Shown here piece after piece: positions 1-5,154 of a DNA stretch of 5,154 nucleotides. The notes below the pieces were generated by a model. That model was given only the letters and a program-made list of their open reading frames with translations, was not told where the DNA came from and made no database searches. Position 1 is the stretch's first letter, and every line of letters begins with the position of its first letter. Source of the DNA: an uncultured Bryobacteraceae bacterium (lineage in GTDB: Bacteria > Acidobacteriota > Terriglobia > Bryobacterales > Bryobacteraceae); contig CAKZVG010000694.1 in assembly GCA_937921835.1 (NCBI GenBank), positions 1-5,154 on the forward strand, in the 5' to 3' direction. A program made the translations under genes and the position numbers.

Positions 1-316
1 CTTTTTCCCGCTCCCCGACATAGATGACGGTTTCCAATCCCGTGCGCTGCTGGTACTGGCCGGAGAGCAGCGCGGCGCGCGTCGGCGAACACACCGGCGC
101 ATTGGCGTAGGCGCGCGTGAAGCGCACGCCTTCCTTGGCGAGCGAGTCGAGCCGCGGCGTCCGGATGTCGGGGCATCCGGTGTAGCCGAGGTCGCCGTAA
201 CCCAGATCGTCGGCGAGCATCAGAACGATATTTGGCCGCGGCGCCGCGGCCGGACAGATGGCGCCCGCCAGGCCCGCCAGAGCGGCGCGGCGGGAAAGGG
301 TCCGCGGTCCGGACAT
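1..316 (-). CDS. Sulfatase (arylsulfatase A-like), N-terminal part, cut by the window edge
   Basis: This is the first 105 codons of a sulfatase, which hydrolyses sulfate esters in the periplasm or outside the cell. After the signal region the chain reads [18 protein letters not shown] (residues 28-45). Asp36-Asp37 is the usual Ca-binding pair of the alkaline-phosphatase-fold sulfatases. The active-site motif CSPTR follows at 76-80 inside [12 protein letters not shown]; Cys76 would be oxidised to formylglycine, as in Cys-type sulfatases (CxPxR). The N-terminus has LSRRAALAG (7-15) and a short Ala/Gly-rich stretch, a Tat-like export signal. The ATG is well supported by the strong ribosome binding site 7 nt upstream. 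The gene lies 35 nt after the cupin stop on the same strand and may be the third gene of that operon or have its own promoter. The substrate cannot be told from this fragment. The family call is firm, because the motif and its context are complete. Confidence 0.95.
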   Translation of the reverse strand, partial: MSGPRTLSRRAALAGLAGAICPAAAPRPNIVLMLADDLGYGDLGYTGCPDIRTPRLDSLAKEGVRFTRAYANAPVCSPTRAALLSGQYQQRTGLETVIYVGEREK

Positions 317-323
317 GGTTGGT

Positions 324-332
324 TCACCTCCC
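324..332 (-). promoter_or_regulatory. Strong Shine-Dalgarno for the sulfatase
   Basis: On the minus strand GGGAGGTGA lies 7 nt before the sulfatase ATG at 316. It is the best ribosome binding site in the window and fixes the start. It contrasts with the two divergent genes at 2372 and 2390, which have none. Confidence 0.8.
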
Positions 333-348
333 GAGCGAACTGGAACTT

Positions 349-378
349 ATTCTATGGCCGGGGCTCCAGCGCCCGCAA
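349..378 (-). promoter_or_regulatory. Candidate internal promoter for the sulfatase
   Basis: The minus strand carries TAGAAT (354-349), one mismatch from the sigma70 -10 consensus. TTGCGG (378-373) lies 18 nt upstream of it and matches only the TTG half of a -35. The TAG of the hexamer is also the stop codon of the cupin gene. Transcription would start near 342, giving a leader of about 26 nt that contains the strong ribosome binding site. The same 9-mer (TTATTCTAT on the plus strand) occurs in the divergent promoter region at 2377-2385, which supports a promoter role. It is a prediction from sequence only. Confidence 0.35.
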
Positions 379-834
379 TAGCGCTTCCAGATACGCGGCC
401 GCCGCGGGATCGCCTTCGGGCGGCGCCCAAGGGGCGAAGTCCTTGTCGGCCGCGGCCCGGTACGGGCCGGGCTTCACCTCGAAGCAGACCGCGTGTTCGC
501 CAAGCACGGCGATGCTGTGCCAGATCCCCGGGGCGATGTCGATACCGCAGGTCTCGCGCCCGTCAAGAACGTGCGCTTCCCGCACCCCGCCCGCATCGTC
601 GAAGAGAAAGCACGCGATGCGGCCCTCGAGGGCCAGGAATGTCTCCGCTTTGGGCGGCGTCAGATGACGGTGCGGCCGCACGTAGGTTCCGCGCAGCATC
701 ACGTTGAGGAAACGGTGCGGGTTGTCCTCGAGCGAGGAATGGAAGTTGTGATTCGTGCGCCGCCGCTCCAGACCGGCCGCGCGCTCCAGGAGCGCGGGAA
801 ACATCGCCCGGGAAATCAGTTGAACTTCCGGCAT
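352..834 (-). CDS. WbuC-family cupin metalloprotein
   Basis: This is a 160-residue single-domain cupin, close to the usual length of the WbuC family, a group named from an O-antigen cluster gene whose reaction is not firmly known. Family blocks run in order: RTNHNFHSSLEDNPHRFLN (26-44), the first cupin motif GTYVRPHRHLTPPKAETF (49-66), FLFDDAGGV (76-84), the second cupin motif DIAPGIWHS (99-107), and FEVKPGPY (118-125) with DKDFAPWAPPEG (130-141). His55, His57, Glu64 and His106 are the expected metal ligands. There is no signal peptide or membrane segment, so it should be cytoplasmic. Its ATG is 2 nt after the stop of the M81 gene, with GGAG (843-840) inside the end of that gene acting as ribosome binding site, which implies translational coupling. 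The family call is confident. The role here is unknown, because no sugar or O-antigen genes are visible nearby. Confidence 0.92.
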   Translation of the reverse strand: MPEVQLISRAMFPALLERAAGLERRRTNHNFHSSLEDNPHRFLNVMLRGTYVRPHRHLTPPKAETFLALEGRIACFLFDDAGGVREAHVLDGRETCGIDIAPGIWHSIAVLGEHAVCFEVKPGPYRAAADKDFAPWAPPEGDPAAAAYLEALLRALEPRP

Positions 835-836
835 GG

Positions 837-2372
837 TTACTCCAATCCGAACAGGGGGCGGCGCGCGAGTCTGTAAGTGAAGCGGGCCGGATTCACCGCG
901 GTGACTCCCCCCGTATCCACCTCGATGATGCGGGCCGCGATGGGCTCGTAGGCCGCGCGGAAGGCAATGGCGGCCTTCACCACCAGGATCCGCTGCCGCT
1001 CCGGGTAAACGCCGCAGCTAATCAATTGGTGCAGGCTGAACGGGGTCTGCCGCCGCGTGGTCAGCATCAACAGGTTCAGTTCCTCGGGCGCCGATCCCTC
1101 CACCTCGATCACCGCCGTCAGGCCCTGATCGTGATACCGCTGGCCGCCATGCCGGACTTCGGTTTCAAGATACCGCCCGTCGTGCAGCGACTTCACCCGC
1201 CCGCGGACACGCACCGGCTCGCCGTGCAGCTTGTCGGTCTTGGCGCCCACCAGTCCCTCGAACGGGCGGCCCACCCCGGCGTGCGCCGCCCGCTCCACCG
1301 CCGCCGGATCGGCGATGGCCACGAACCAGCCGCTTGCTTTCTGCCGGATCAGTTCCGCCAGCAGAAACGTGGCGTCGCCCGCCGAGCCGCCGCCGATGTT
1401 ATCTCCCATCTCGGCCAGCACCACGGGGCGCCTGGGCGATTCCATCGCCTGCCGGACGGCGTCGGCCGCGCCGGGCAGTTCGAGCCTCAAATGGCCGCGT
1501 GTGGCCCACAGCATCTCCGACAAGCGCGCGGCTTCGCGCCGCGCCCGCTCCGGGTCGCCATCGGTTACGACCACCGCGCCAGGTCCAAGCGCCGGCACGT
1601 CGGCGTATTGATACCCTCCCGCCACGCTGGCGGCGAGAATCCCCGCCTCGCCTTCGAGTCTCCGCGACTCTTCGGCTACCGGCCGGAGCGGCTCCGCGTT
1701 CGTATTCTGGAAGCGGATGTTGTAGATCATCGGTGGCTTCGCCAGCGCCTGCGCGGGCTTCACCTGGCCCCGCGCGATGCGCGCGGCAATGCCCGCCGCG
1801 CGCAAGCCGCGCTCGAATTGGTCGACGTGCGGGTTGGTCTGGTAGGTGAGCAGCACGGTCGAGTCGCGCACGATCTCCTCCGGGATGTTGGCATGGAAGT
1901 CGTGCGTCACCACGATGGGCAACTCCGCCCCGGCCGCGGCTCGCGCGCGGCGCACGATCTCGGCGTCGGCGTGCGGGTAGGCCTCCGTCACCATCGCTCC
2001 GTGAAGCGCCAGCAGCAGCGCGTCCAAGGGTCCGGCCGCGTTCAGCCGTTCGGCGAGCTCGCGCGTCAGCGCCTCGAAGGCCTCCGCCGTCACGGGGCCG
2101 GAAGGCGTCGCCGAGGCGGCCAACAGCGGAACCGCCTCGAACTCGAAGCGCCGCGCGCCTTCGAGGATGCCCGAGATCTCGTGCCGCGCGGGCGCGTAGG
2201 CTTCCACCACTTCCGCGCCGCGCCGGATGCCGCCGCGCTCAAAGTCCGCAAGCGGCGTCTTCACGCTGCTGAAGGAATTCGATTCGTGCAGGATGCCGGC
2301 GATGGCGATGCGCGGCCGGCGCGCTTCGGCGGAAATCAGCATGGGGAGCAGCACCAGAAGAAGATACCGCAC
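837..2372 (-). CDS. Exported M81-family (MlrC-like) metallopeptidase
   Basis: The 511-residue protein matches the M81 family, named after MlrC, the enzyme that completes breakdown of linearised microcystin and related peptides. The N-domain begins at RIAIAGILHESNSF (21-34). LHGAM follows at 123-127, THDFHAN at 156-162 and TYQTNPHVDQFERG at 176-189. Asp158, His160 and His182 keep the DxH...22...H spacing of the MlrC zinc ligands, and Glu30 is the likely fourth ligand. The C-domain shows ADVPALGPGAVVVTDGD (257-273) and GDNIGGGSAGDAT (323-335). Length and motifs look intact. The start is GTG: an in-frame TAG lies 12 nt upstream, and only this start includes the hydrophobic Sec signal MRYLLLVLLPMLISAEA; the ATG at codon 11 would cut it in half. 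No Shine-Dalgarno precedes it. It is first in the minus-strand block with the cupin. The natural substrate is unknown; many family members are not microcystin degraders. Confidence 0.93.
   Translation of the reverse strand: MRYLLLVLLPMLISAEARRPRIAIAGILHESNSFSSVKTPLADFERGGIRRGAEVVEAYAPARHEISGILEGARRFEFEAVPLLAASATPSGPVTAEAFEALTRELAERLNAAGPLDALLLALHGAMVTEAYPHADAEIVRRARAAAGAELPIVVTHDFHANIPEEIVRDSTVLLTYQTNPHVDQFERGLRAAGIAARIARGQVKPAQALAKPPMIYNIRFQNTNAEPLRPVAEESRRLEGEAGILAASVAGGYQYADVPALGPGAVVVTDGDPERARREAARLSEMLWATRGHLRLELPGAADAVRQAMESPRRPVVLAEMGDNIGGGSAGDATFLLAELIRQKASGWFVAIADPAAVERAAHAGVGRPFEGLVGAKTDKLHGEPVRVRGRVKSLHDGRYLETEVRHGGQRYHDQGLTAVIEVEGSAPEELNLLMLTTRRQTPFSLHQLISCGVYPERQRILVVKAAIAFRAAYEPIAARIIEVDTGGVTAVNPARFTYRLARRPLFGLE
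840..843 (-). promoter_or_regulatory. Shine-Dalgarno of the cupin inside the M81 gene end
   Basis: GGAG on the minus strand overlaps the last codons of the M81 gene, 5 nt before the cupin ATG at 834. With only 2 nt between stop and start, ribosomes ending the M81 gene can restart directly on the cupin. Confidence 0.55.
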
Positions 2373-2389
2373 TGAGTTATTCTATTCCC
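2373..2389. promoter_or_regulatory. 17-bp divergent promoter region with overlapping -10 elements
   Basis: This is the whole gap between the GTG of the M81 gene (minus) and the ATG of the unknown Tat protein (plus). The minus strand has TAGAAT at 2384-2379 (5 of 6 to TATAAT), then 6 nt, then GTG at 2372. The plus strand has TATTCT at 2378-2383 (4 of 6, TAnnnT type), then 6 nt, then ATG at 2390. The hexamers overlap by 5 bp in opposite directions. If these are the -10 boxes, both transcripts would begin at or next to their start codons, fitting the lack of a Shine-Dalgarno on either side. No convincing -35 is seen; any -35 would lie inside the opposite gene. It is a prediction based on spacing and composition. 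Confidence 0.45.
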
Positions 2390-3616
2390 ATGCTGGACCG
2401 GCGCGCCTTCCTCTTCTCCGCCGGCGCGGCGCTCCCCTCCCCCAGCGCTCCGCGCAAGAACATCGCCGCCATCCTCACCGTCTACACGCGCAACTCCCAC
2501 GCCGACGTCATCGCCGGCCGTCTGCTCGACGGCTACGAGTACGCGGGCAAGCGGCGCACGCCCGGCGTGCGCATCGTCTCGATGTATGTCGATCAGGCGC
2601 CGGCCGGCGATCTCAGCCGCGCCATGGCCGCCAAACACAACGTAGCCATCCACAAAACGGTGCGGGAGGCGCTCACGCGCGGCGGCGCGGCGCTGGCGGT
2701 CGAGGGCGTGCTGCTGGTGGGCGAGCACGGCGACTACCCGCTCAACGAGAAAGGCCAGAAGCTCTACCCGCGCTACGAGTTGTTCCGCCAGCTTGTCGAG
2801 GAATTCCGCTCCTCCGGCCGCGCCGTGCCGGTCTTCAGCGACAAGCACCTGTCGGTGGATTGGGACAAAGCCCGCTGGATGTACGATCAGTCGCGCGAGC
2901 TGAAGTTCCCCTTGCTGGCCGGCTCCTCGCTGCCGCTTGCCTGGCGCAAACCGCCGCTGGATCTGGATCCCGGCACGGCGGTGGAGCATGCGGTCGCCTG
3001 CTGTTATGGCGGCAAGGAGTCGTATGGATTCCACGGTCTGGAGGCGCTCCAGTGCTTGGTGGAGCGGCGCCGGGGCGGGGAAACGGGCGTCGCGGCGGTT
3101 GAGTGCATCGAGGGCGAAGCCGTCTGGCGCTGGACCGAGGCCAACCCTTGGGCGGGGAGGCTGCTCGAGGCGGCGCTCGAGCGCGTCCCGGACCGCGCGC
3201 CCGGCGCGCCCCGCGCGCATGCGCCCAAGCCGGTGCTGTTCGCGCTTGACTACCGCGACGGGCTGCGCGCGGCGGTCTACAATCTGGAGGGCTACATCCG
3301 CACCTGGAGCGTGGCGCTCTCGCTGCCCGGCAAGGCGCGGCCGCTGGCCGCCGAGATCTGGCTCCAGCCGGGCCGGCCGTTCGGGCATTTCGCCAACCTG
3401 TGCTACTTTATCGAACGGATGATGCTGGAGGGCCGCGCGCCCTATCCGGTGGAGCGCACGCTGCTCACCACCGGCGTGCTGGCGGCGGCCATGGATTCGT
3501 CCTGGCAGGGCAATCGCCGCCTCGAAACGCCGCACCTTTCGATTGCCTACCAGCCGCCGCGCGAATCCCTCTTCGCGCGCGGTCCCGTGCCGCCGCTTGA
3601 GGACCCGCCGCGATGA
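2390..3616 (+). CDS. Tat-signal protein of unknown function, Gfo/Idh/MocA-like shape
   Basis: I do not recognise a named function for this 408-residue protein. It starts with MLDRRAFLFSAGAA, a twin-arginine export signal (RR at 4-5, then FLF), so it should be folded in the cytoplasm and moved to the periplasm. The order of elements resembles the Gfo/Idh/MocA oxidoreductase fold: a strand IAAILTVY (25-32), a strand VRIVSMYVDQ (60-69), DLSRAMAAKHNVAIHKTVREAL (74-95), then VEGVLLVGEHGDYP (104-117). The C-terminus has YPVERTLLTTGVLAAAMDS (352-370) and LETPHLSIAY (378-387), also in the style of that family. The Gly-rich GxGxxG nucleotide loop expected after the first strand is absent, replaced by TRNSHADVIAGR, so NAD(P) binding is doubtful. 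Well-defined stretches such as FSDKHLSVDWDKARWMYD (149-166) suggest a real conserved family. It shares an ATGA overlap with the dipeptidase downstream, so the two are co-translated. The fold assignment is tentative; the existence of the gene is not. Confidence 0.88.
   Translation: MLDRRAFLFSAGAALPSPSAPRKNIAAILTVYTRNSHADVIAGRLLDGYEYAGKRRTPGVRIVSMYVDQAPAGDLSRAMAAKHNVAIHKTVREALTRGGAALAVEGVLLVGEHGDYPLNEKGQKLYPRYELFRQLVEEFRSSGRAVPVFSDKHLSVDWDKARWMYDQSRELKFPLLAGSSLPLAWRKPPLDLDPGTAVEHAVACCYGGKESYGFHGLEALQCLVERRRGGETGVAAVECIEGEAVWRWTEANPWAGRLLEAALERVPDRAPGAPRAHAPKPVLFALDYRDGLRAAVYNLEGYIRTWSVALSLPGKARPLAAEIWLQPGRPFGHFANLCYFIERMMLEGRAPYPVERTLLTTGVLAAAMDSSWQGNRRLETPHLSIAYQPPRESLFARGPVPPLEDPPR
3599..3616 (+). 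promoter_or_regulatory. Weak Shine-Dalgarno and ATGA stop-start overlap
   Basis: GAGG (3599-3602) sits 10 nt before the dipeptidase ATG (3613-3615), which overlaps the TGA (3614-3616) of the upstream gene. The arrangement implies reinitiation by the same ribosomes and a fixed ratio of the two proteins. Confidence 0.5.
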
Positions 3617-4797
3617 AGCCCGGCGCGCTTTGTCTTCTGGCCGCCGTACTTGCCTCCGCGCAGGTCTCCGAACGCGCCCGCAAGCTGCACCAGGACGCCT
3701 ATGTGTTCGACGGGCATGTCCACATGGTGACGCGGCAGTTCTACCACGGCGGCGGCATCGGAGACCGCCTCGCCGACGGGCAGGTGGATCTGCCGCGCCT
3801 GCGCGAAGGCGGCGTCGCCGCCCTTTTCGCCACGCTCTACATCACCGAGGAATACTACCCGCCGCGCTTCGAAACGCGCCAGGCGCTGCGCCTCATCGAC
3901 GCCGCGCACGCGCAGCTCGCCGCCCACCGGGAGCGCATCGAACTGGCGCTCTCCGGCGCGGATCTCGAGCGCATCCGGCGCGCGGGCAAGATGGCGGCGG
4001 TGCTCGATCTGGAGGGCGGCTTCGACCTCGACGGCGACCTGGCGGTGCTGCGCAGCCTCCACCGCCTGGGTGTCCGCAGCATGCAGCTTCCGGCGCACAA
4101 CTGGACCAACAACTTCGCCGATTCCTGCTGCGCCCCGAAGAAGTGGAACGGGATGAACGCGCGCGGCCGCGCGGTGGTGCGCGAAATGAACCGCCTGGGC
4201 ATCCTGATCAACGTCTCGCACGCCTCGGACGAAACCATCGAGCAGACACTTGAAATCAGCAGCGATCCCATCCTCGCCACGCACCACGGCTTGCGCAGCT
4301 TCAACGACATCCCGCGCAACATGTCCGAAGAGCTTCTGAAGAAGCTCGCCGCCAAAGGCGGGCTGATCGGATTTCACATCGGGAACGAGTTTCACAACCC
4401 GCCCCTGTTCGCCTGGCGCGCCCGGCAGGCGGGCAAGCCCTTCTGGGACCGCGGCGGGATCGGCGGCCGCGAGCGGCAGCTTTCGATCGAAGAGATCGAC
4501 CGTATCGTCGCGCCCCAGTTGCCCATGGTCGGCGTGAATCCACCCGTGGAATTGCTCTTCTCCATCGACCGGTGGCTGGACGTCGTGGACCGCGCCATTC
4601 AGCTCGTGGGCGACGACCACATCATGCTGGGCAGCGATTTCGACGGCGGTCCCACACCGCCGCTCGGCGTGCGCGACGTGCGCGACCTGCCGCTGTTCAC
4701 CGAAGCCATGCTCCGGCGCGGTTACAGCGAGCAACGGATCCGCAAGTATCTTGGCGGGAACTTGCTCCGGGTGTTCACGCAAGTGACCGCCAAGTAG
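3613..4797 (+). CDS. Exported M19-family (membrane dipeptidase type) zinc dipeptidase with HxH motif
   Basis: The 394-residue protein is an M19 dipeptidase, a family that cleaves dipeptides, often with a D-residue at the C-terminal side, using two zinc ions in a TIM barrel. A Sec signal MKPGALCLLAAVLASA opens it, with cleavage likely near residue 16. Motifs follow the family order: DGHVHM (33-38), bridging Glu134 in LDLEGG, His162 in LPAHNWTNN with FADS (168-171), His203 in INVSHAS, His224 in ATHHGLR, PRNM (234-237), and GSDFDGG (340-346) with Asp342. The second residue of the first metal motif is His37 where the family normally has Asp (HxD); the codon is CAC, one base from GAC. All other expected ligands are present, so it is probably active, perhaps as a distinct subfamily. 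Length is typical. It follows the unknown Tat protein by a 4-nt overlap and is probably a periplasmic partner of it. The exact substrate is unknown. Confidence 0.95.
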   Translation: MKPGALCLLAAVLASAQVSERARKLHQDAYVFDGHVHMVTRQFYHGGGIGDRLADGQVDLPRLREGGVAALFATLYITEEYYPPRFETRQALRLIDAAHAQLAAHRERIELALSGADLERIRRAGKMAAVLDLEGGFDLDGDLAVLRSLHRLGVRSMQLPAHNWTNNFADSCCAPKKWNGMNARGRAVVREMNRLGILINVSHASDETIEQTLEISSDPILATHHGLRSFNDIPRNMSEELLKKLAAKGGLIGFHIGNEFHNPPLFAWRARQAGKPFWDRGGIGGRERQLSIEEIDRIVAPQLPMVGVNPPVELLFSIDRWLDVVDRAIQLVGDDHIMLGSDFDGGPTPPLGVRDVRDLPLFTEAMLRRGYSEQRIRKYLGGNLLRVFTQVTAK

Positions 4798-4815
4798 CCC
4801 TTTGCCCGTGACATT

Positions 4816-4891
4816 GCGGAGGCCCACGCCTGGCGTGGCGGAGTTCGGGTTTCGCCTTCACGCCGGGCGGCTCGGCGGCGGGTGCCTCCGC
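4816..4891. repeat. Imperfect inverted repeat with a nested palindrome in the nfo leader
   Basis: In the spacer after the dipeptidase, GCGGAGGC (4816-4823) pairs perfectly with GCCTCCGC (4884-4891). The match extends inward to 15 bp with two mismatches (4816-4830 against 4877-4891). Next to the left arm lies CCACGCCTGGCGTGG (4824-4838), a perfect palindrome around one T that can fold as a 6-bp stem with a CTG loop. The inner hairpin uses bases 4824-4829 that the extended outer stem also needs, so the two folds compete. No T-run follows, so it is not a standard intrinsic terminator. It may be an RNA structure in the nfo leader, a protein-binding palindrome, or a copy of a small dispersed repeat. 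Confidence 0.5.
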
Positions 4892-4909
4892 TACCATGGT
4901 GGGAAGCCC

Positions 4910-5154
4910 TTGCGGATCGGCATCCACACCTCCACCGCCGGCGCGCTCGAAAACGCGGCGATCACCGCCGCGGAGCTGGGCGCCAATGCGTTCCAGATCT
5001 TCACCGCCAGCCCGCGGATGTGGCGCGCTGCTCCGCCCGCGGCGGAGGCCGTGGCGCGTTTCCGCGAAACCCGCGAGCGGCTCGGTCTCGCGCCCCTGGT
5101 GGTGCACAGCATCTACCTGATCAACCTGGGAGCGGCGGATCCGCCGCTGCGCGC
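4910..5154 (+). CDS. nfo: Endonuclease IV (deoxyribonuclease IV), N-terminal part, cut by the window edge
   Basis: The first 81 codons of endonuclease IV, the zinc-dependent AP endonuclease of base excision repair, are visible before the window ends. The chain starts RIGIHTSTAGALENA (2-16) and continues with AAELGANAFQIFTASPRMWRAA in the family's positions. VVHSIYLINLG (64-74) then supplies His66, equivalent to the first zinc ligand (His69 in the E. coli enzyme, in HDSYLINLG). The TTG start at 4910 is chosen because it puts RIGIHTS at the N-terminus as in homologues. The nearby ATG at 4896 is in another frame, and upstream in-frame GTG and TTG codons would add residues unlike the family. A weak GGTGG (4898-4902) lies 7 nt before it. 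It is a cytoplasmic protein, 112 nt after the dipeptidase on the same strand. It could be read through from that operon, but a functional link is unlikely. The start is less certain than the family. Confidence 0.92.
   Translation, partial: MRIGIHTSTAGALENAAITAAELGANAFQIFTASPRMWRAAPPAAEAVARFRETRERLGLAPLVVHSIYLINLGAADPPLR

Noticed and set aside
258..707. A 149-codon open frame on the plus strand across the cupin and the sulfatase start
   Set aside because: Arg/Pro/Ala-rich shadow frame without motifs, opposite two recognisable genes on the minus strand.
1026..2375. A 449-codon open frame on the plus strand, antisense to the M81 gene
   Set aside because: Its product is rich in Arg, His and Gly with no family motif, as expected for the reverse strand of a GC-rich gene, while the minus strand has clear M81 motifs throughout.
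2336..3535. A 399-codon open frame on the minus strand across the unknown Tat protein
   Set aside because: Low-complexity Arg/Ala/Gly composition and no motif. The plus-strand frame has a Tat signal, balanced composition and a coupled neighbour.
3613..3660. Lipoprotein signal in the dipeptidase (Cys7 in the signal region)
   Set aside because: Cys7 lies within the hydrophobic core only a few residues from the start, with no proper lipobox; a Sec signal cut near residue 16 fits better.
3547..4827. A 426-codon open frame on the minus strand across the dipeptidase
   Set aside because: It is the antisense shadow of a gene with complete M19 motifs, and its own product matches nothing recognisable.
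4824..4838. Intrinsic terminator after the dipeptidase
   Set aside because: A stem-loop exists, but no T-rich run follows on either strand, so a standard Rho-independent terminator is not supported.
4896..5120. A 74-codon ATG frame on the plus strand at the right end
   Set aside because: It overlaps nfo in another frame, and its Pro/Ser/Arg-rich product lacks the endonuclease IV motifs found in the frame starting at 4910.

Overview
The window is strongly GC-rich, gene-dense bacterial DNA. Codon third positions are mostly G or C, and A/T-rich sequence is confined to very short gaps. The gene mix is a Cys-type sulfatase, a signal-peptide M81 (MlrC-like) metallopeptidase, a twin-arginine protein of unknown function and an exported M19 dipeptidase with the DGHVHM...TRQFYHGG signature. 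This suggests a soil- or sediment-type Acidobacteriota, most likely a Solibacter/Bryobacter relative. That assignment is inferred from protein style, with no marker gene to support it.

Layout. A minus-strand block runs leftward from about 2372: M81 metallopeptidase (2372-837), WbuC-like cupin (834-352, 2 nt downstream and translationally coupled), then the first 105 codons of a sulfatase (316 to beyond the left edge). A plus-strand block runs rightward from 2390: a Tat-signal protein of unknown function (2390-3616), an M19 dipeptidase (3613-4797, joined by an ATGA overlap), then after a 112-nt structured spacer the 5' end of nfo, encoding endonuclease IV (4910 to beyond the right edge). There is no non-coding stretch over 300 bases. 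I saw no tRNA, rRNA, CRISPR array, insertion sequence or phage gene.

The two blocks diverge from a 17-bp gap (2373-2389). It holds two overlapping, oppositely oriented -10-like hexamers, each exactly 6 nt from its start codon. Neither divergent gene has a Shine-Dalgarno sequence, so both may be made from leaderless mRNAs off one symmetric promoter. The same 9-mer (TTATTCTAT) recurs at the end of the cupin gene, ahead of the sulfatase, as a candidate internal promoter.

How the genes may work together (inference): four of the proteins (M81, unknown Tat protein, M19, sulfatase) carry export signals. The core locus therefore looks like a set of periplasmic or secreted hydrolases for breaking down an unusual peptide or sulfated compound. 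The cupin would be the cytoplasmic member, and nfo is probably an unrelated DNA-repair neighbour.
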